Assembly: GCF_002355475.1 (NCBI RefSeq)
Contig: NZ_AP014862.1
Location: 496,001 to 560,000, forward strand
DNA: 64,000 bases
From: Pseudomonas furukawaii
GTDB taxonomy: Bacteria > Pseudomonadota > Gammaproteobacteria > Pseudomonadales > Pseudomonadaceae
Reading direction: 5' to 3'
The translations under genes and the position numbers were made by a program. Below, piece by piece: positions 35,634 through 43,057 of this stretch. The notes under the pieces are model-generated. The model was given only the letters and a program-made list of their open reading frames with translations, searched no databases and was not told the DNA's origin. Positions within the stretch are counted from its first letter, which is position 1; every line of letters starts with the position of its first letter.

Positions 35634-36136
35634 GATTGACTCTCTCTATGTTTCCGGTAGCCATCAAGGCGGTCATTTCTGCGGTCTTCCTGGATTTGAG
35701 GAGCGCTTTTTCTATGCTCAAACTCATGCTGTACTAGGAGAAGTAGCAAATAAACAATTACCGCAAGAATAAAGCAGATGGTTGAGAGTATAGAAAGTCT
35801 ATGAGTAAATCCATCGGTCATGGATATTACATAGACGAGAACTCCTAGGACGACAGGTATCCCGCCGGAGATGGCAAATCCTGCTCTGAATGCGACTGGA
35901 GGGTCTCTCAGTACTGCATACATGATCGGCGCCATAAGAGTTGCGGAGTAAATTATTAGCTCGCCATTTGAGCTGATTTTTTTAAAGGCGCTGAAGAAAT
36001 CTAGGTTTAGTTTGGCGGACAGCATTAGCGTTCCAATGCCAATGACAAAGGGTAATGTTGAGACCAAAATGTTTATTAGAAATTCTAACAGTGCGCGTGG
36101 TATCCAAGTATATTGGCCCATAAAGCTAAACTCCAC
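35630..36136 (-). CDS. Small multi-pass membrane protein coupled to the DGQHR gene
   Basis: A 168-aa protein of no family I recognise. It has four likely transmembrane helices (about residues 14-35, 60-75, 85-105 and 115-140) and a charged C-terminal tail ending RKSAPQIQEDRRNDRLDGYR and further. It is AT-rich like the DGQHR and methylase genes. It lies 36 bp after mrr and overlaps the DGQHR gene (ATGA). In defence modules such membrane partners are often effectors that damage the membrane when a sensor is triggered; that role here is only inference. Confidence 0.72.
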   Translation of the reverse strand: MEFSFMGQYTWIPRALLEFLINILVSTLPFVIGIGTLMLSAKLNLDFFSAFKKISSNGELIIYSATLMAPIMYAVLRDPPVAFRAGFAISGGIPVVLGVLVYVISMTDGFTHRLSILSTICFILAVIVYLLLLLVQHEFEHRKSAPQIQEDRRNDRLDGYRKHRESQS

Positions 36137-36172
36137 TCATTCTAATAACTATACTCTTGTTGTTGTGCATGT

Positions 36173-37093
36173 TTACTCTTCATCGAAGTAGTCACTATCT
36201 AGCTTCGGTAATCGTAATAATCTGGATGTTACACCGACTTCGTGGTCCATCATCAAGCCTACCAGTCGAATACCATCAACTAGCACAATGCCTTCTACGG
36301 AACGTGCAAAATCGACTGCTTGAGCAGTAAAGCCTGACGTAGTGATAAACACGCCACGCTTGGCTTTTTGCCCGGCAAGTGCCCCATAGAAAGCCTGCAG
36401 TTCTGGCCGTCCAACCGTGCCTTGCCAGCGCTTGGCTTGCACGTAGACCTTTTCCAAGCCGAGCTTGTCGAGTGAGATTACCCCATCGATTCCGCCATCC
36501 CCGCTGCCGCCGACCCTCTGCAGATCGTTACGGCTAGCGCCGTAACCAAGGCTGTGCAGCACATCGAGCACAATAACTTCAAAGCGGTTGGGGCTCACTT
36601 GCAGAAGGTTATCCAACAGGTCTGCGGCTGTTGCCTCGCGCAGCTCACGTAAAGCCTGCTCCAGTCGGTCGTCGGGGCTTACAGTGGCCGAGCTGAGGGT
36701 CGGTGCAGGCTGCTCTTGTACATCAAGTGGGATGGCGTCGGTCGGGCTCTTGAGCTTCACGTCTATAAAGCCAAGAGCTAGCTGTTCAATCATATCCGCA
36801 GCCAGAGGCATGGGGTGCTGGGCGGCATAGGTAATGCCTGCGTCGGTCAGCTTCCAGTATCCACGCTTGGCGCTGCTGGACAGGCCGGCGCGCTTGAGGC
36901 GGTCATGAGCCCAGCCTGCACGGTTTTTGTAGGTGGCCTGGCCGCTGGCAATCAGCTCTTGGCGCTGTGCTTCCGACAGGTTCAGCGCATCCGCAGCGGC
37001 TTCATGGGCATCACGTGCTGCCGCGCCTTCGGGCGTTGCGGCCAGGTAGCGCAGGATTGGCTCAATGAACTGGTCGTAGGTTGGGACGGACAT
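36173..37093 (-). CDS. mrr: Type IV modification-dependent restriction endonuclease Mrr
   Basis: A 306-aa protein (E. coli Mrr 304 aa) starting MSVPTYDQFIEPILRYLA. The N-terminal wHTH Mrr_N domain covers about residues 1-90. The C-terminal PD-(D/E)xK nuclease includes GGSGDGGIDGVI (D203) and VYVQAKRW (Q219-A-K221). Very close to E. coli Mrr throughout the catalytic domain. Mrr cuts DNA bearing foreign methylation and is activated by some methylases. The longer frame to 37240 is not needed. It lies 38 bp after the NERD gene. Confidence 0.93.
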   Translation of the reverse strand: MSVPTYDQFIEPILRYLAATPEGAAARDAHEAAADALNLSEAQRQELIASGQATYKNRAGWAHDRLKRAGLSSSAKRGYWKLTDAGITYAAQHPMPLAADMIEQLALGFIDVKLKSPTDAIPLDVQEQPAPTLSSATVSPDDRLEQALRELREATAADLLDNLLQVSPNRFEVIVLDVLHSLGYGASRNDLQRVGGSGDGGIDGVISLDKLGLEKVYVQAKRWQGTVGRPELQAFYGALAGQKAKRGVFITTSGFTAQAVDFARSVEGIVLVDGIRLVGLMMDHEVGVTSRLLRLPKLDSDYFDEE

Positions 37094-37131
37094 TGCGACT
37101 CCAAACGCAGGATTGATGATACGGCCGTGTG

Positions 37132-37902
37132 TTAAAGGCTTTGCATGGTTCGGCACTTGGGAAACGCCGAGCAGCCCCAAAATTGCTGCCCGGCTTTCGG
37201 ACCTGACTTCACAGTGCGGATCAGTAGCGCGCCGCCGCACTTAGGGCATTGCCGTTCGGCTGTCGGATCGCTACGGCGCTTGAGGTTTTGCACGTGCTCG
37301 CAGTGAGTGGCAAGGGTCGGCGTGCGGCGGCCGGTTTGTAGGGCGTGCAGCATGGCGTCGACTTCAGCCTCGCTGAATACCGCCTGCTGGAATGACTTGA
37401 TATAGCGGATAAAACCGATGCCCCGGGTCACGTTCGCCGGCACCTCGGTTTTGAAAGTGCTATCGCCGACAAAGGTGATGACCGAGTGCAGGTGCTCGGG
37501 GCTGACGCCAAGGGTGGCTTCCAGTGCCTTGAGGTGCTTGTAGTTCTGCCGTAGCGGGTTCTGGAACTTGAAGCGCTGCTTGTAGATCTGCTGCGTCCAC
37601 TGCGCCTGCTTTTCGCTGCCGAAGATCCAGCCGCTCATGTTCTTCGTTTCCAGCACGAAGATGCCGTAGGGCGAGAGGAAAACGTGATCGATCTGGGTGG
37701 TGCCGTCTGGGGTGTCCAGGGTGACGTTGTGCAGGCGGCGGTAGGTCTGCTTGTCCAGCTGCCAATGGGCGAACAGTCGCACCAGGAGTTCGCCAATTTG
37801 GCCCTTGGCCCAAGGCGACTTGAGCAGGCCAATCAGCAATGCGGCCGGGATAAACCAGCCCAGCGTGCCCCAGGCCTGCGCGATGATGAGGGTGAAGTCC
37901 AT
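37132..37902 (-). CDS. NERD-domain nuclease-related protein with topoisomerase-type zinc ribbon
   Basis: A 256-aa protein. An N-terminal transmembrane helix (about residues 8-27) precedes a NERD domain (about 35-150: TQIDHVFLSPYGIFVLETKN, the restriction-like DxxV…ExK core) and a C-terminal zinc ribbon (CPKCGG…GCSAFPKC, about 218-251) like those of topoisomerase IA. NERD proteins are implicated in DNA processing and defence. Encoded between fic and mrr on the same strand, probably co-transcribed with mrr. Confidence 0.85.
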   Translation of the reverse strand: MDFTLIIAQAWGTLGWFIPAALLIGLLKSPWAKGQIGELLVRLFAHWQLDKQTYRRLHNVTLDTPDGTTQIDHVFLSPYGIFVLETKNMSGWIFGSEKQAQWTQQIYKQRFKFQNPLRQNYKHLKALEATLGVSPEHLHSVITFVGDSTFKTEVPANVTRGIGFIRYIKSFQQAVFSEAEVDAMLHALQTGRRTPTLATHCEHVQNLKRRSDPTAERQCPKCGGALLIRTVKSGPKAGQQFWGCSAFPKCRTMQSL

Positions 37903-38006
37903 TTCCTATCCCTGGGTAATCCTGAGTTACCGGATAGTACCGAAACTTCGCATGATGGCACGACAGTATTGCAGTGCTTATGGGGCGCTGAATCGTTGCT
38001 GAGGAG

Positions 38007-39146
38007 TCAGCTTTGAGCGTTGGCCGAGTGCTGTAGCTGATAGCGCGTGCTGCGTCCGCCGCCGGGCAGCCGGGCAAGGCAGCCCTTCTCGACAAGATCG
38101 CTAAGATGACGCGTGGCGGTGGCTTTCGAGACCTTGGCCACGGCCTGGTATTGCGAGGCGCTGATGCCGTTCTCGAAACCTTTCTCGCCGCCATCGAGCA
38201 GGCGGTTAAGCACTTTGATCTGCTCGGCAGACAAGGCTTTGCTGCGGTGAGCCTGCCAGAAGCGTGCCTTGACCAGCACACGGTCGATACGAGCGAGGGC
38301 CTGCTCCAGGCTGTTGAGCAGCGTTGCGAGGAACCATTGCAGCCAGGCGGTGATATCCAGCGTGCCCTTCTGGCTGGCTTCCAGGATGCGGTAATAGCCG
38401 GCGCGGTCGTCGAGGATGCTCGCTGACAGGGCGTAAAAGCGGATGGCCTGCTGTTCGCCCTGGGCCAGTGCCAGGTCGGTGATGGCGCGAGTCAGTCGAC
38501 CGTTGCCGTCTTCGAAGGGATGCAGGGTGATGAACCAGAAGTGCGCAATGCCAGCACGCAGAAAGGGGTCGAGGCTGGCATCGCGGCGGCTGTTCTCGAA
38601 CCAGGCGAGGAAGTCCGCCAGTTGCGTTTCCAGCCCAGCACGGGGAGGGGCTTCGACATGTACGGTCGGTTGGTCGATGCGACCGGAAACCACCTGCATA
38701 GGCTCTTCGCCACGCAGTGCGCCGATGTGCAGTGGTCGCGCCAGCAGTGGGACATCGGTGGGGAACAGCCAACGGTGCCAGGTGAACAGTCGCTGTTCGT
38801 CCAGCGGTTGTCGATGCGCGTGGGTGGCATCGAGCAGCAGTTCCGCCAGGCCTTCGGAGCGGGAGGTGGTGCGGCCTTCTTCGCTCAGCCCTAGGCGCCG
38901 CGCCAGTGATGAGCGCACCGAACCGACATTCAGTTGCTCACCCTCGATGGCTGAAGAGGTGACGATGTTCTGCAGCATGGCATTCAGGCTGCTCTGCGCC
39001 TCGGCATCACTGTCCACAGCGCCAAGCATCCCGAGCAAGCGTCCCAGGGCCTGGCTGCACGCGCGCAGCAGCGGGGAAAGCGCTTCGGCTTGCCAGCTGA
39101 AGTGAGGCCAATTGGGTTGTTGCCAGATCCAGAGCGGGTCTTTCAT
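38007..39146 (-). CDS. Fic-family protein (AMPylase-type) with N-terminal DUF4172 and C-terminal wHTH
   Basis: A 379-aa protein. The N-terminal DUF4172 region (WIWQQPNWPHFSW, residues 6-18) precedes the inhibitory helix motif S64-SAI-EG, which matches (S/T)xxxE(G/N) and restrains ATP binding. The Fic catalytic loop HPFEDGNGRLTR is at residues 209-220. A winged HTH follows at about 310-375. Fic enzymes transfer AMP or other nucleotides to proteins. Having both Fic and wHTH, it may regulate its own promoter, where repeated half-sites lie at 39162-39226. Confidence 0.88.
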   Translation of the reverse strand: MKDPLWIWQQPNWPHFSWQAEALSPLLRACSQALGRLLGMLGAVDSDAEAQSSLNAMLQNIVTSSAIEGEQLNVGSVRSSLARRLGLSEEGRTTSRSEGLAELLLDATHAHRQPLDEQRLFTWHRWLFPTDVPLLARPLHIGALRGEEPMQVVSGRIDQPTVHVEAPPRAGLETQLADFLAWFENSRRDASLDPFLRAGIAHFWFITLHPFEDGNGRLTRAITDLALAQGEQQAIRFYALSASILDDRAGYYRILEASQKGTLDITAWLQWFLATLLNSLEQALARIDRVLVKARFWQAHRSKALSAEQIKVLNRLLDGGEKGFENGISASQYQAVAKVSKATATRHLSDLVEKGCLARLPGGGRSTRYQLQHSANAQS

Positions 39147-39161
39147 GGGGGCTGCTCGCCT

Positions 39162-39226
39162 GTGAGCCGAATAGCGAGTTTATTCGGCTCATATGGTGAG
39201 CCGATAGTGCTGGCTATTCGGCTCAC
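39162..39226. promoter_or_regulatory. Four alternating GTGAGCCGAATA half-sites upstream of fic
   Basis: GTGAGCCGAATA (39162-39173), TATTCGGCTCAT (39181-39192), GTGAGCCGATAG (39196-39207) and CTATTCGGCTCAC (39214-39226) form two dyads, one after the other, with 7- and 6-bp spacers. The first half-site lies 16 bp from the fic start codon. They look like paired operators overlapping the fic promoter. The Fic wHTH is the best local candidate for the binding protein. Confidence 0.78.
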
Positions 39227-39674
39227 TGTCTAATTCTCAAGCCAGATCGCAATGAGGAGTGCTGGGCACGCGCCAAGGCCAGCGCTATTGGGTGTTTGCG
39301 CTGTGCAGGGCACGCCGATGCACTCGTTGAGTGCCGTTTCCAACCCCCGTGCAGACCGCTTTTCAGCCCAACGAAGTGCCGTCACCGCTTATCTCGCCTT
39401 TCACCTTTTCCGTGCATTCTGAACTGCTGGGCAGGAACAACTTATCGCCAACCAGGCACCGACAGGTACGCAAACACGGCTGCACGCGACTATGGCGATC
39501 CCGGATTAGTGCCTGGTCATAACGATACTTTCGGTGCGTGCCTGGCAGGTCTGCTGGGGTGCAGCCTTCGGTCGTTGGATAACCACTCAAGGGTGATGGC
39601 CGCAGGTGGTCGAGTTTCGGCGTCTTCTGCTCCACAGCGAGGAGAGGCTGCAACGGGAGCCGGGGCTGCCGTGG
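39227..39674. other. Spacer between fic and the AraC gene, no supported gene
   Basis: About 450 bp with no gene I can support. A 147-codon plus-strand frame (39296-39739) runs into the antisense of the AraC gene, is Arg/Cys/Gly-rich, lacks a ribosome-binding site and resembles no family, so it is not called. No clear hairpins or repeats are visible. Confidence 0.5.
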
Positions 39675-40547
39675 TCAGCAAGCGCGAGCCGTATGCCGGC
39701 CCGGCGGCATGCCGAATAGGCGGCGGTATTCGCGACTGAACTGCGACACGCTTTCGTAGCCTACGGTGAATGCCGCGGTACTGGGCGAGGCCCCTTCTCC
39801 GATCATCAGGCGACGGGCCTCGATCAACCGTAGCTGCTTCTGAAACTGCAGCGGCGTAAGCGACGTGTGCTTGCGGAAATGATGATGGAATGACGATGTG
39901 CTCATGCCGGCTACGGAGGCCAGATGTTCCACCGGCAAGGGGCGGGTGAACTCGCTGCGCAGCACCGTCACCGCCCGCGCGATGCGCTGCGCATGGCCGT
40001 CCGGCCAGCCCAGACGACTGATTGCCGAACCATGACGCCCTGCCAGCAACCAGTAGTGCAACTCGCGCATCAACGAGGCATGCAGCACTGCCGCTGAAGC
40101 CGGGCGATCCAGCAAGCGCATCAGTCGCAGCGCCGCTTCAACGACCTCTGTGTCAGTCGGTTCGATCTTTATCGGCGCCGCCTCAGGGCTCGGAGCGGAC
40201 TGCATCTCTTCCATTAACTCGGTGAGCAAGGAGAGATTCAGATCGATCACCAGCGAGATGTACGGTGCCTCGGGACTCGCCTGAACAATCTGACTGACCG
40301 TCGGTACATCGGCGGTGATCAGCAGGGAATCTCCCGCGCTGAAGGTAAAGGTCTGAGTTCCCATCATCACCTGCTTGCGGCCTTGCAGGACGAGACAGGC
40401 GAGAGGCCGGGTAATGGCGTAATCAAGCCCACTGGGTTCATGCGTACGGATGATGGTCAAGCCGGAAATGGGTGTTTGGGCAAGGCCGTTGGGGTCGACA
40501 TGTCTATCCAGATACTCGCGAACGACATTCAGCAGCGCTGCGCTCAT
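39675..40547 (-). CDS. AraC-family transcriptional regulator (AraC_N type)
   Basis: A 290-aa regulator starting MSAALLNVVREYLDRHVDPN. The N-terminal AraC_N sensory domain (about residues 20-170) is followed by two HTHs at about 190-285 (ASVAGMSTSSFHHHFRKHTS and AAFTVGYESVSQFSREYRR). GAGGAAG precedes the ATG at 40547, which rules out the longer frame to 40739. Divergent from the SDR gene, a very common Pseudomonas pairing, so it probably activates that gene in response to an aldehyde or electrophile. Confidence 0.88.
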   Translation of the reverse strand: MSAALLNVVREYLDRHVDPNGLAQTPISGLTIIRTHEPSGLDYAITRPLACLVLQGRKQVMMGTQTFTFSAGDSLLITADVPTVSQIVQASPEAPYISLVIDLNLSLLTELMEEMQSAPSPEAAPIKIEPTDTEVVEAALRLMRLLDRPASAAVLHASLMRELHYWLLAGRHGSAISRLGWPDGHAQRIARAVTVLRSEFTRPLPVEHLASVAGMSTSSFHHHFRKHTSLTPLQFQKQLRLIEARRLMIGEGASPSTAAFTVGYESVSQFSREYRRLFGMPPGRHTARAC

Positions 40548-40686
40548 CGGTGCTTCCTCAGCCTGAACGTGGGCAGGTTGCTCACCATTGGAGAAATAGG
40601 CAAAAAGCGTCGAGGTTTCGGTAAGGACGGGATTACCTCGTGGATCACAGAATGAAATCCCTTTCACGAAGCAGAGGATTTCTACC

Positions 40687-41442
40687 ATGACCAAGATCGC
40701 TATCGTAACCGGCTCCAGCCGTGGCCTCGGCCGTAACACCGCCTTGAATATCGCACGTCAGGGTAGCGATGTGGTTGTCACCTATCACAGCCAGGCCGAC
40801 GCCGCACTGGCCGTGGTCGCCGAAATCGAAGCGCTGGGGCGCAAGGCTGTCGCGCTGCAACTGGACGCCGGCAATGTCACCACCTTCCCTGTGTTTGTGC
40901 AGCGCCTGCGCCAGGCGTTGCGAGAGACCTGGCAGCGTGAAAACTTCGATCACCTGGTCAACAACGCCGGCCACGGGGACATGGCCTCGATTGCCGAAAC
41001 CACCGAAGCGCAATTCGATGCTCTGGTGAACGTACATTTCAAAGGTGTGTTCTTCCTCACCCAGGCATTGCTGCCGTTGCTGGCCGATGGCGGTCGTATC
41101 GTCAACATCTCTTCGGGGCTGACGCGCGTCTCCTATCCCGGCTTCTCCGCCTACTCGGCGGTCAAGGGTGCGGTCGAGGTACTAAGCCTGTACATGGCCA
41201 AGGAACTGGGCAGCCGGGGCATTGCAGTCAACACTGTGGCGCCGGGCGCAATCGAGACCGATTTTCTGGGCGGTGCGGTGCGCGACATGCCAGATCTGAA
41301 CAAGGTGTTCGCGGACATGACGGCGCTCGGCCGCGTTGGCGTGCCCGACGATATCGGCCCGATGATCGCCAGCCTGCTCGGTGAGCAGAATCGCTGGATC
41401 AATGCCCAGCGTATCGAGGTCTCCGGCGGCCAGGCGATCTGA
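40687..41442 (+). CDS. Short-chain dehydrogenase/reductase
   Basis: A 251-aa classical SDR. The cofactor motif TGSSRGLGRNTA is at residues 8-19, NNAGHG at about 91-96, the catalytic S at about 142 and Y157-xxx-K161 in YSAVKGAVE. TYHSQADA after strand 2 suggests NADP use. Substrate unknown. Divergent from the AraC regulator, with 139 bp between starts. Confidence 0.9.
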   Translation: MTKIAIVTGSSRGLGRNTALNIARQGSDVVVTYHSQADAALAVVAEIEALGRKAVALQLDAGNVTTFPVFVQRLRQALRETWQRENFDHLVNNAGHGDMASIAETTEAQFDALVNVHFKGVFFLTQALLPLLADGGRIVNISSGLTRVSYPGFSAYSAVKGAVEVLSLYMAKELGSRGIAVNTVAPGAIETDFLGGAVRDMPDLNKVFADMTALGRVGVPDDIGPMIASLLGEQNRWINAQRIEVSGGQAI

Positions 41443-41478
41443 GCGGCCAGGCGCGAAGATACGCGCGCGAAGCCCTCG

Positions 41479-41503
41479 GCAGGGCGCCCGAGTGGCGCCC
41501 TGC
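41479..41503. terminator. Strong hairpin after the SDR gene
   Basis: GCAGGGCGCC-cgagt-GGCGCCCTGC is a perfect 10-bp stem located 37 bp past the SDR stop. No T-run follows on either strand, so termination is only possible. The rest of the gap to 41705 shows no gene. Confidence 0.4.
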
Positions 41504-41705
41504 TCCCGACCGCAGGACGCACGCGGAGCATGGAACCGCTCGGCACAGCGGTTGAACCATTGCCTACTGCCAGAGAAAAGGGGGCAGCCTTCCCAACCGC
41601 TCACAAGATGTGTGTAGAGGTGGCCGACATAGACAAGACAAAACCAGCACATGGCTGGCTTGCGGAACGCTGAATGAGGGATGGCCTGATCGGTGGTGGA
41701 CCGAT

Positions 41706-42023
41706 TCACTGACCGAGAGCAGCTAGATGCTCGATAGTTTCAGGATACTTTTGCACCAGACGAATCAGCGTAGTCGCCTGGGCGTTTGGCTTGGCCCGAC
41801 CTTGCTCCCAGTTCTCCAAGGTGCGCGGGTTGGTGCGCAGATACATGGCGAAAACCGGGCGTGACAGGTTCAGCTTCTGGCGGATCGCCACCAGCTCCTC
41901 GGAGCTGACTTCGCACAGTTCGGGTAATTGGACTTTGTGCGAGCGCAGAGTCACCTTGCCTTGGCGTTCATCCGCCAAAGCCTCGAAGCCTTCAACCAGC
42001 TCAGCAAAGATGTCTCGTTTCAC
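41706..42023 (-). CDS. XRE-family antitoxin (HigA/RelB-partner type)
   Basis: A 105-aa protein with a C-terminal HTH_XRE at about residues 40-98 (SEELVAIRQKLNLSRPVFAM, then NPRTLENWEQGRAKPN) and a flexible N-terminal region that should neutralise the toxin. The gene overlaps the end of the toxin gene by 4 bp. Toxin-first order is typical of HigBA-type modules. Such antitoxins usually autoregulate. Confidence 0.87.
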   Translation of the reverse strand: MKRDIFAELVEGFEALADERQGKVTLRSHKVQLPELCEVSSEELVAIRQKLNLSRPVFAMYLRTNPRTLENWEQGRAKPNAQATTLIRLVQKYPETIEHLAALGQ

Positions 42024-42364
42024 GGTGTCGTCCTCGCATCAATTTCAGCTTGCAGCAGCTGCTTGAGTCGCTTCTTCTGCTGCTCGTTCAGGTCGTCCTG
42101 GACGTCCTTCCCATACAGGGTGAACAGCCAGAACTGCGCGCCACCCAGCCACCAGTAGTAGATGACTCGGATGCCGCCGCGCTTGCCCTTCTGTCGTCGC
42201 CCGTCGGCGAAGCGAATCTTTCGCAGGCCGCCGGTTCCCTGGATCACATCGCCGGCTTCCGGGTTCTTCATCAGCGCGCGCTGGAAGGTGCGAAAGGCCT
42301 CGTCATCCAGGTAGTCCGCTCGATGGCGCTCGAAGGGCGGTAGTTCAACGAATAATGCTTCCAT
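42020..42364 (-). CDS. RelE/HigB-type toxin
   Basis: A 114-aa toxin of the RelE/HigB group. It contains GTGGLRKIRFADGRRQKGKRG and VIYYWWLGGAQFWLFTLYGK, the ribosome-dependent mRNA interferase core with basic residues K/R and the aromatic strand, and a helical tail ending KQLLQAEIDA. First gene of the pair with the XRE antitoxin. It lies next to the integrase remnant at the tRNA end of the island and may help keep the element in the chromosome. Confidence 0.87.
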   Translation of the reverse strand: MEALFVELPPFERHRADYLDDEAFRTFQRALMKNPEAGDVIQGTGGLRKIRFADGRRQKGKRGGIRVIYYWWLGGAQFWLFTLYGKDVQDDLNEQQKKRLKQLLQAEIDARTTP

Positions 42365-42411
42365 GCTGTGTACGTTATCTGCGTAGAGTTTGTGGCGCGT
42401 TCAACGCACCG

Positions 42412-42777
42412 TCAAGGCGCCTTGCGTTGGGGCTTCAGCTTGTCCAGCCTGCCGACAAATCCTCGGCGCGCAGAGCGCTTGAGCATCTGCATCGACTTGT
42501 GGCCGCTGATGGCCGAGACATCCTGGTCGAATAGGCCGCCTTCGACCAGCCGGCTGACTGCCTCATGGCGTAGATCGTGGAAGCGCAGGTCGGGCATGCC
42601 GAGTTTCTTCTTCAGCAGCCCCCAGGTTCTGGTGAAGGCATAGGGGCGGCGTTTCTCGTTCTTTCCCGGTTCGCCAAGGCTCTGCGATGGGCCGAGCACA
42701 ATGACTAAGGTCATCGCCAAGTTGCCAAAGGGGGCGTACTTGAGGTTCTCAGCACGGCCAATCGCGATTGGCTGCAT
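42412..42777 (-). pseudogene. Tyrosine-recombinase (integrase) C-terminal fragment without the catalytic Tyr
   Basis: A 121-codon remnant. It keeps box II HDLRHEAVSRL and GHKSMQMLKR, but what should follow is a YTHLRAEDLVGRLDKL-like end; instead it reads SARRGFVGRLDKL. The change fits an 8-nt loss after CGCT plus a 1-nt loss, together in frame, which removes the nucleophile tyrosine. About 250-300 N-terminal residues, including the core-binding domain and first catalytic Arg, are also absent. It lies beside the tRNA att site, the normal place for the island integrase. Confidence 0.82.
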
Positions 42778-42935
42778 GTCGAGTTGGAAACTGATTGAGA
42801 AGGAAAAGAGGGATGGATCTCACGCAAATACGTAAAGCAATTTGTGGACTCGCTTTGGTCCCGTGTTGACGATTTGTGGACGCCGCTAATTTTTGAAAGC
42901 CCCAGTCCTGCACGTAATCCAGGACAACAGAAACA

Positions 42936-43011
42936 CAAAAGCCGCGCAATGCGCGGCTTTTGATTTGGTGGGCCCACACGGACTCGAACCGTGGACCAAA
43001 GGATTATGAGT
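42936..43011. other. Right attachment repeat (att) in the tRNA gene
   Basis: 76 bp identical to 33234-33309 apart from one base. Overlaps the tRNA from its CCA end through the anticodon loop, so integration at the tRNA 3' half regenerated an intact gene on this side. Confidence 0.88.
42937..42961 (-). terminator. Terminator of the tRNA gene
   Basis: AAAAGCCGCGC-AAT-GCGCGGCTTTT is a perfect stem flanked by A and T runs, so it can act in both directions. It begins 4 bp past the CCA end of the tRNA. The same hairpin is duplicated at 33235-33259 in the left att repeat. Confidence 0.85.
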
Positions 43012-43042
43012 CCTCTGCTCTAACCGACTGAGCTATAGGCCC
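42966..43042 (-). tRNA. tRNA-Ile2 (CAU anticodon, lysidine type)
   Basis: 77 nt including encoded CCA. Acceptor GGGCCTA pairs with TGGGCCC; D arm GCTC/GAGC; anticodon stem GAGGA/TCCTT around CTCATAA (anticodon CAT); T arm CACGG-TTCGAGT-CCGTG. The GAGGACTCATAATCCTTTGG arm resembles bacterial tRNA-Ile2 rather than initiator or elongator Met; CAU-anticodon genes like this are often labelled tRNA-Met. The ileX-type reading needs TilS modification. Target site of the island. Confidence 0.85.
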
Positions 43043-43057
43043 CAGAAGGCCGGCGGA

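Larger units (their letters stand above)
33234..43011. mobile_element. 9.7-kb genomic island in tRNA-Ile2(CAU)
   Basis: Bounded by 76-bp direct repeats at 33234-33309 and 42936-43011 (one mismatch), 9,702 bp apart. The right copy is the 3' part of an intact tRNA gene plus its terminator. Cargo: Dam-type methylase, DGQHR protein, membrane protein, Mrr, NERD nuclease, Fic, AraC/SDR, HigBA-type pair and an integrase remnant. Base composition is mosaic: 33.6-36.1 kb is clearly AT-richer than the rest of the window. Without a working integrase the element should be stranded unless helped in trans. Confidence 0.87.

Noticed and set aside
39296-39739. A 147-codon plus-strand gene between fic and the AraC gene
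   Set aside because: It overlaps the antisense of the AraC gene 3' end, lacks a ribosome-binding site and resembles no protein family.
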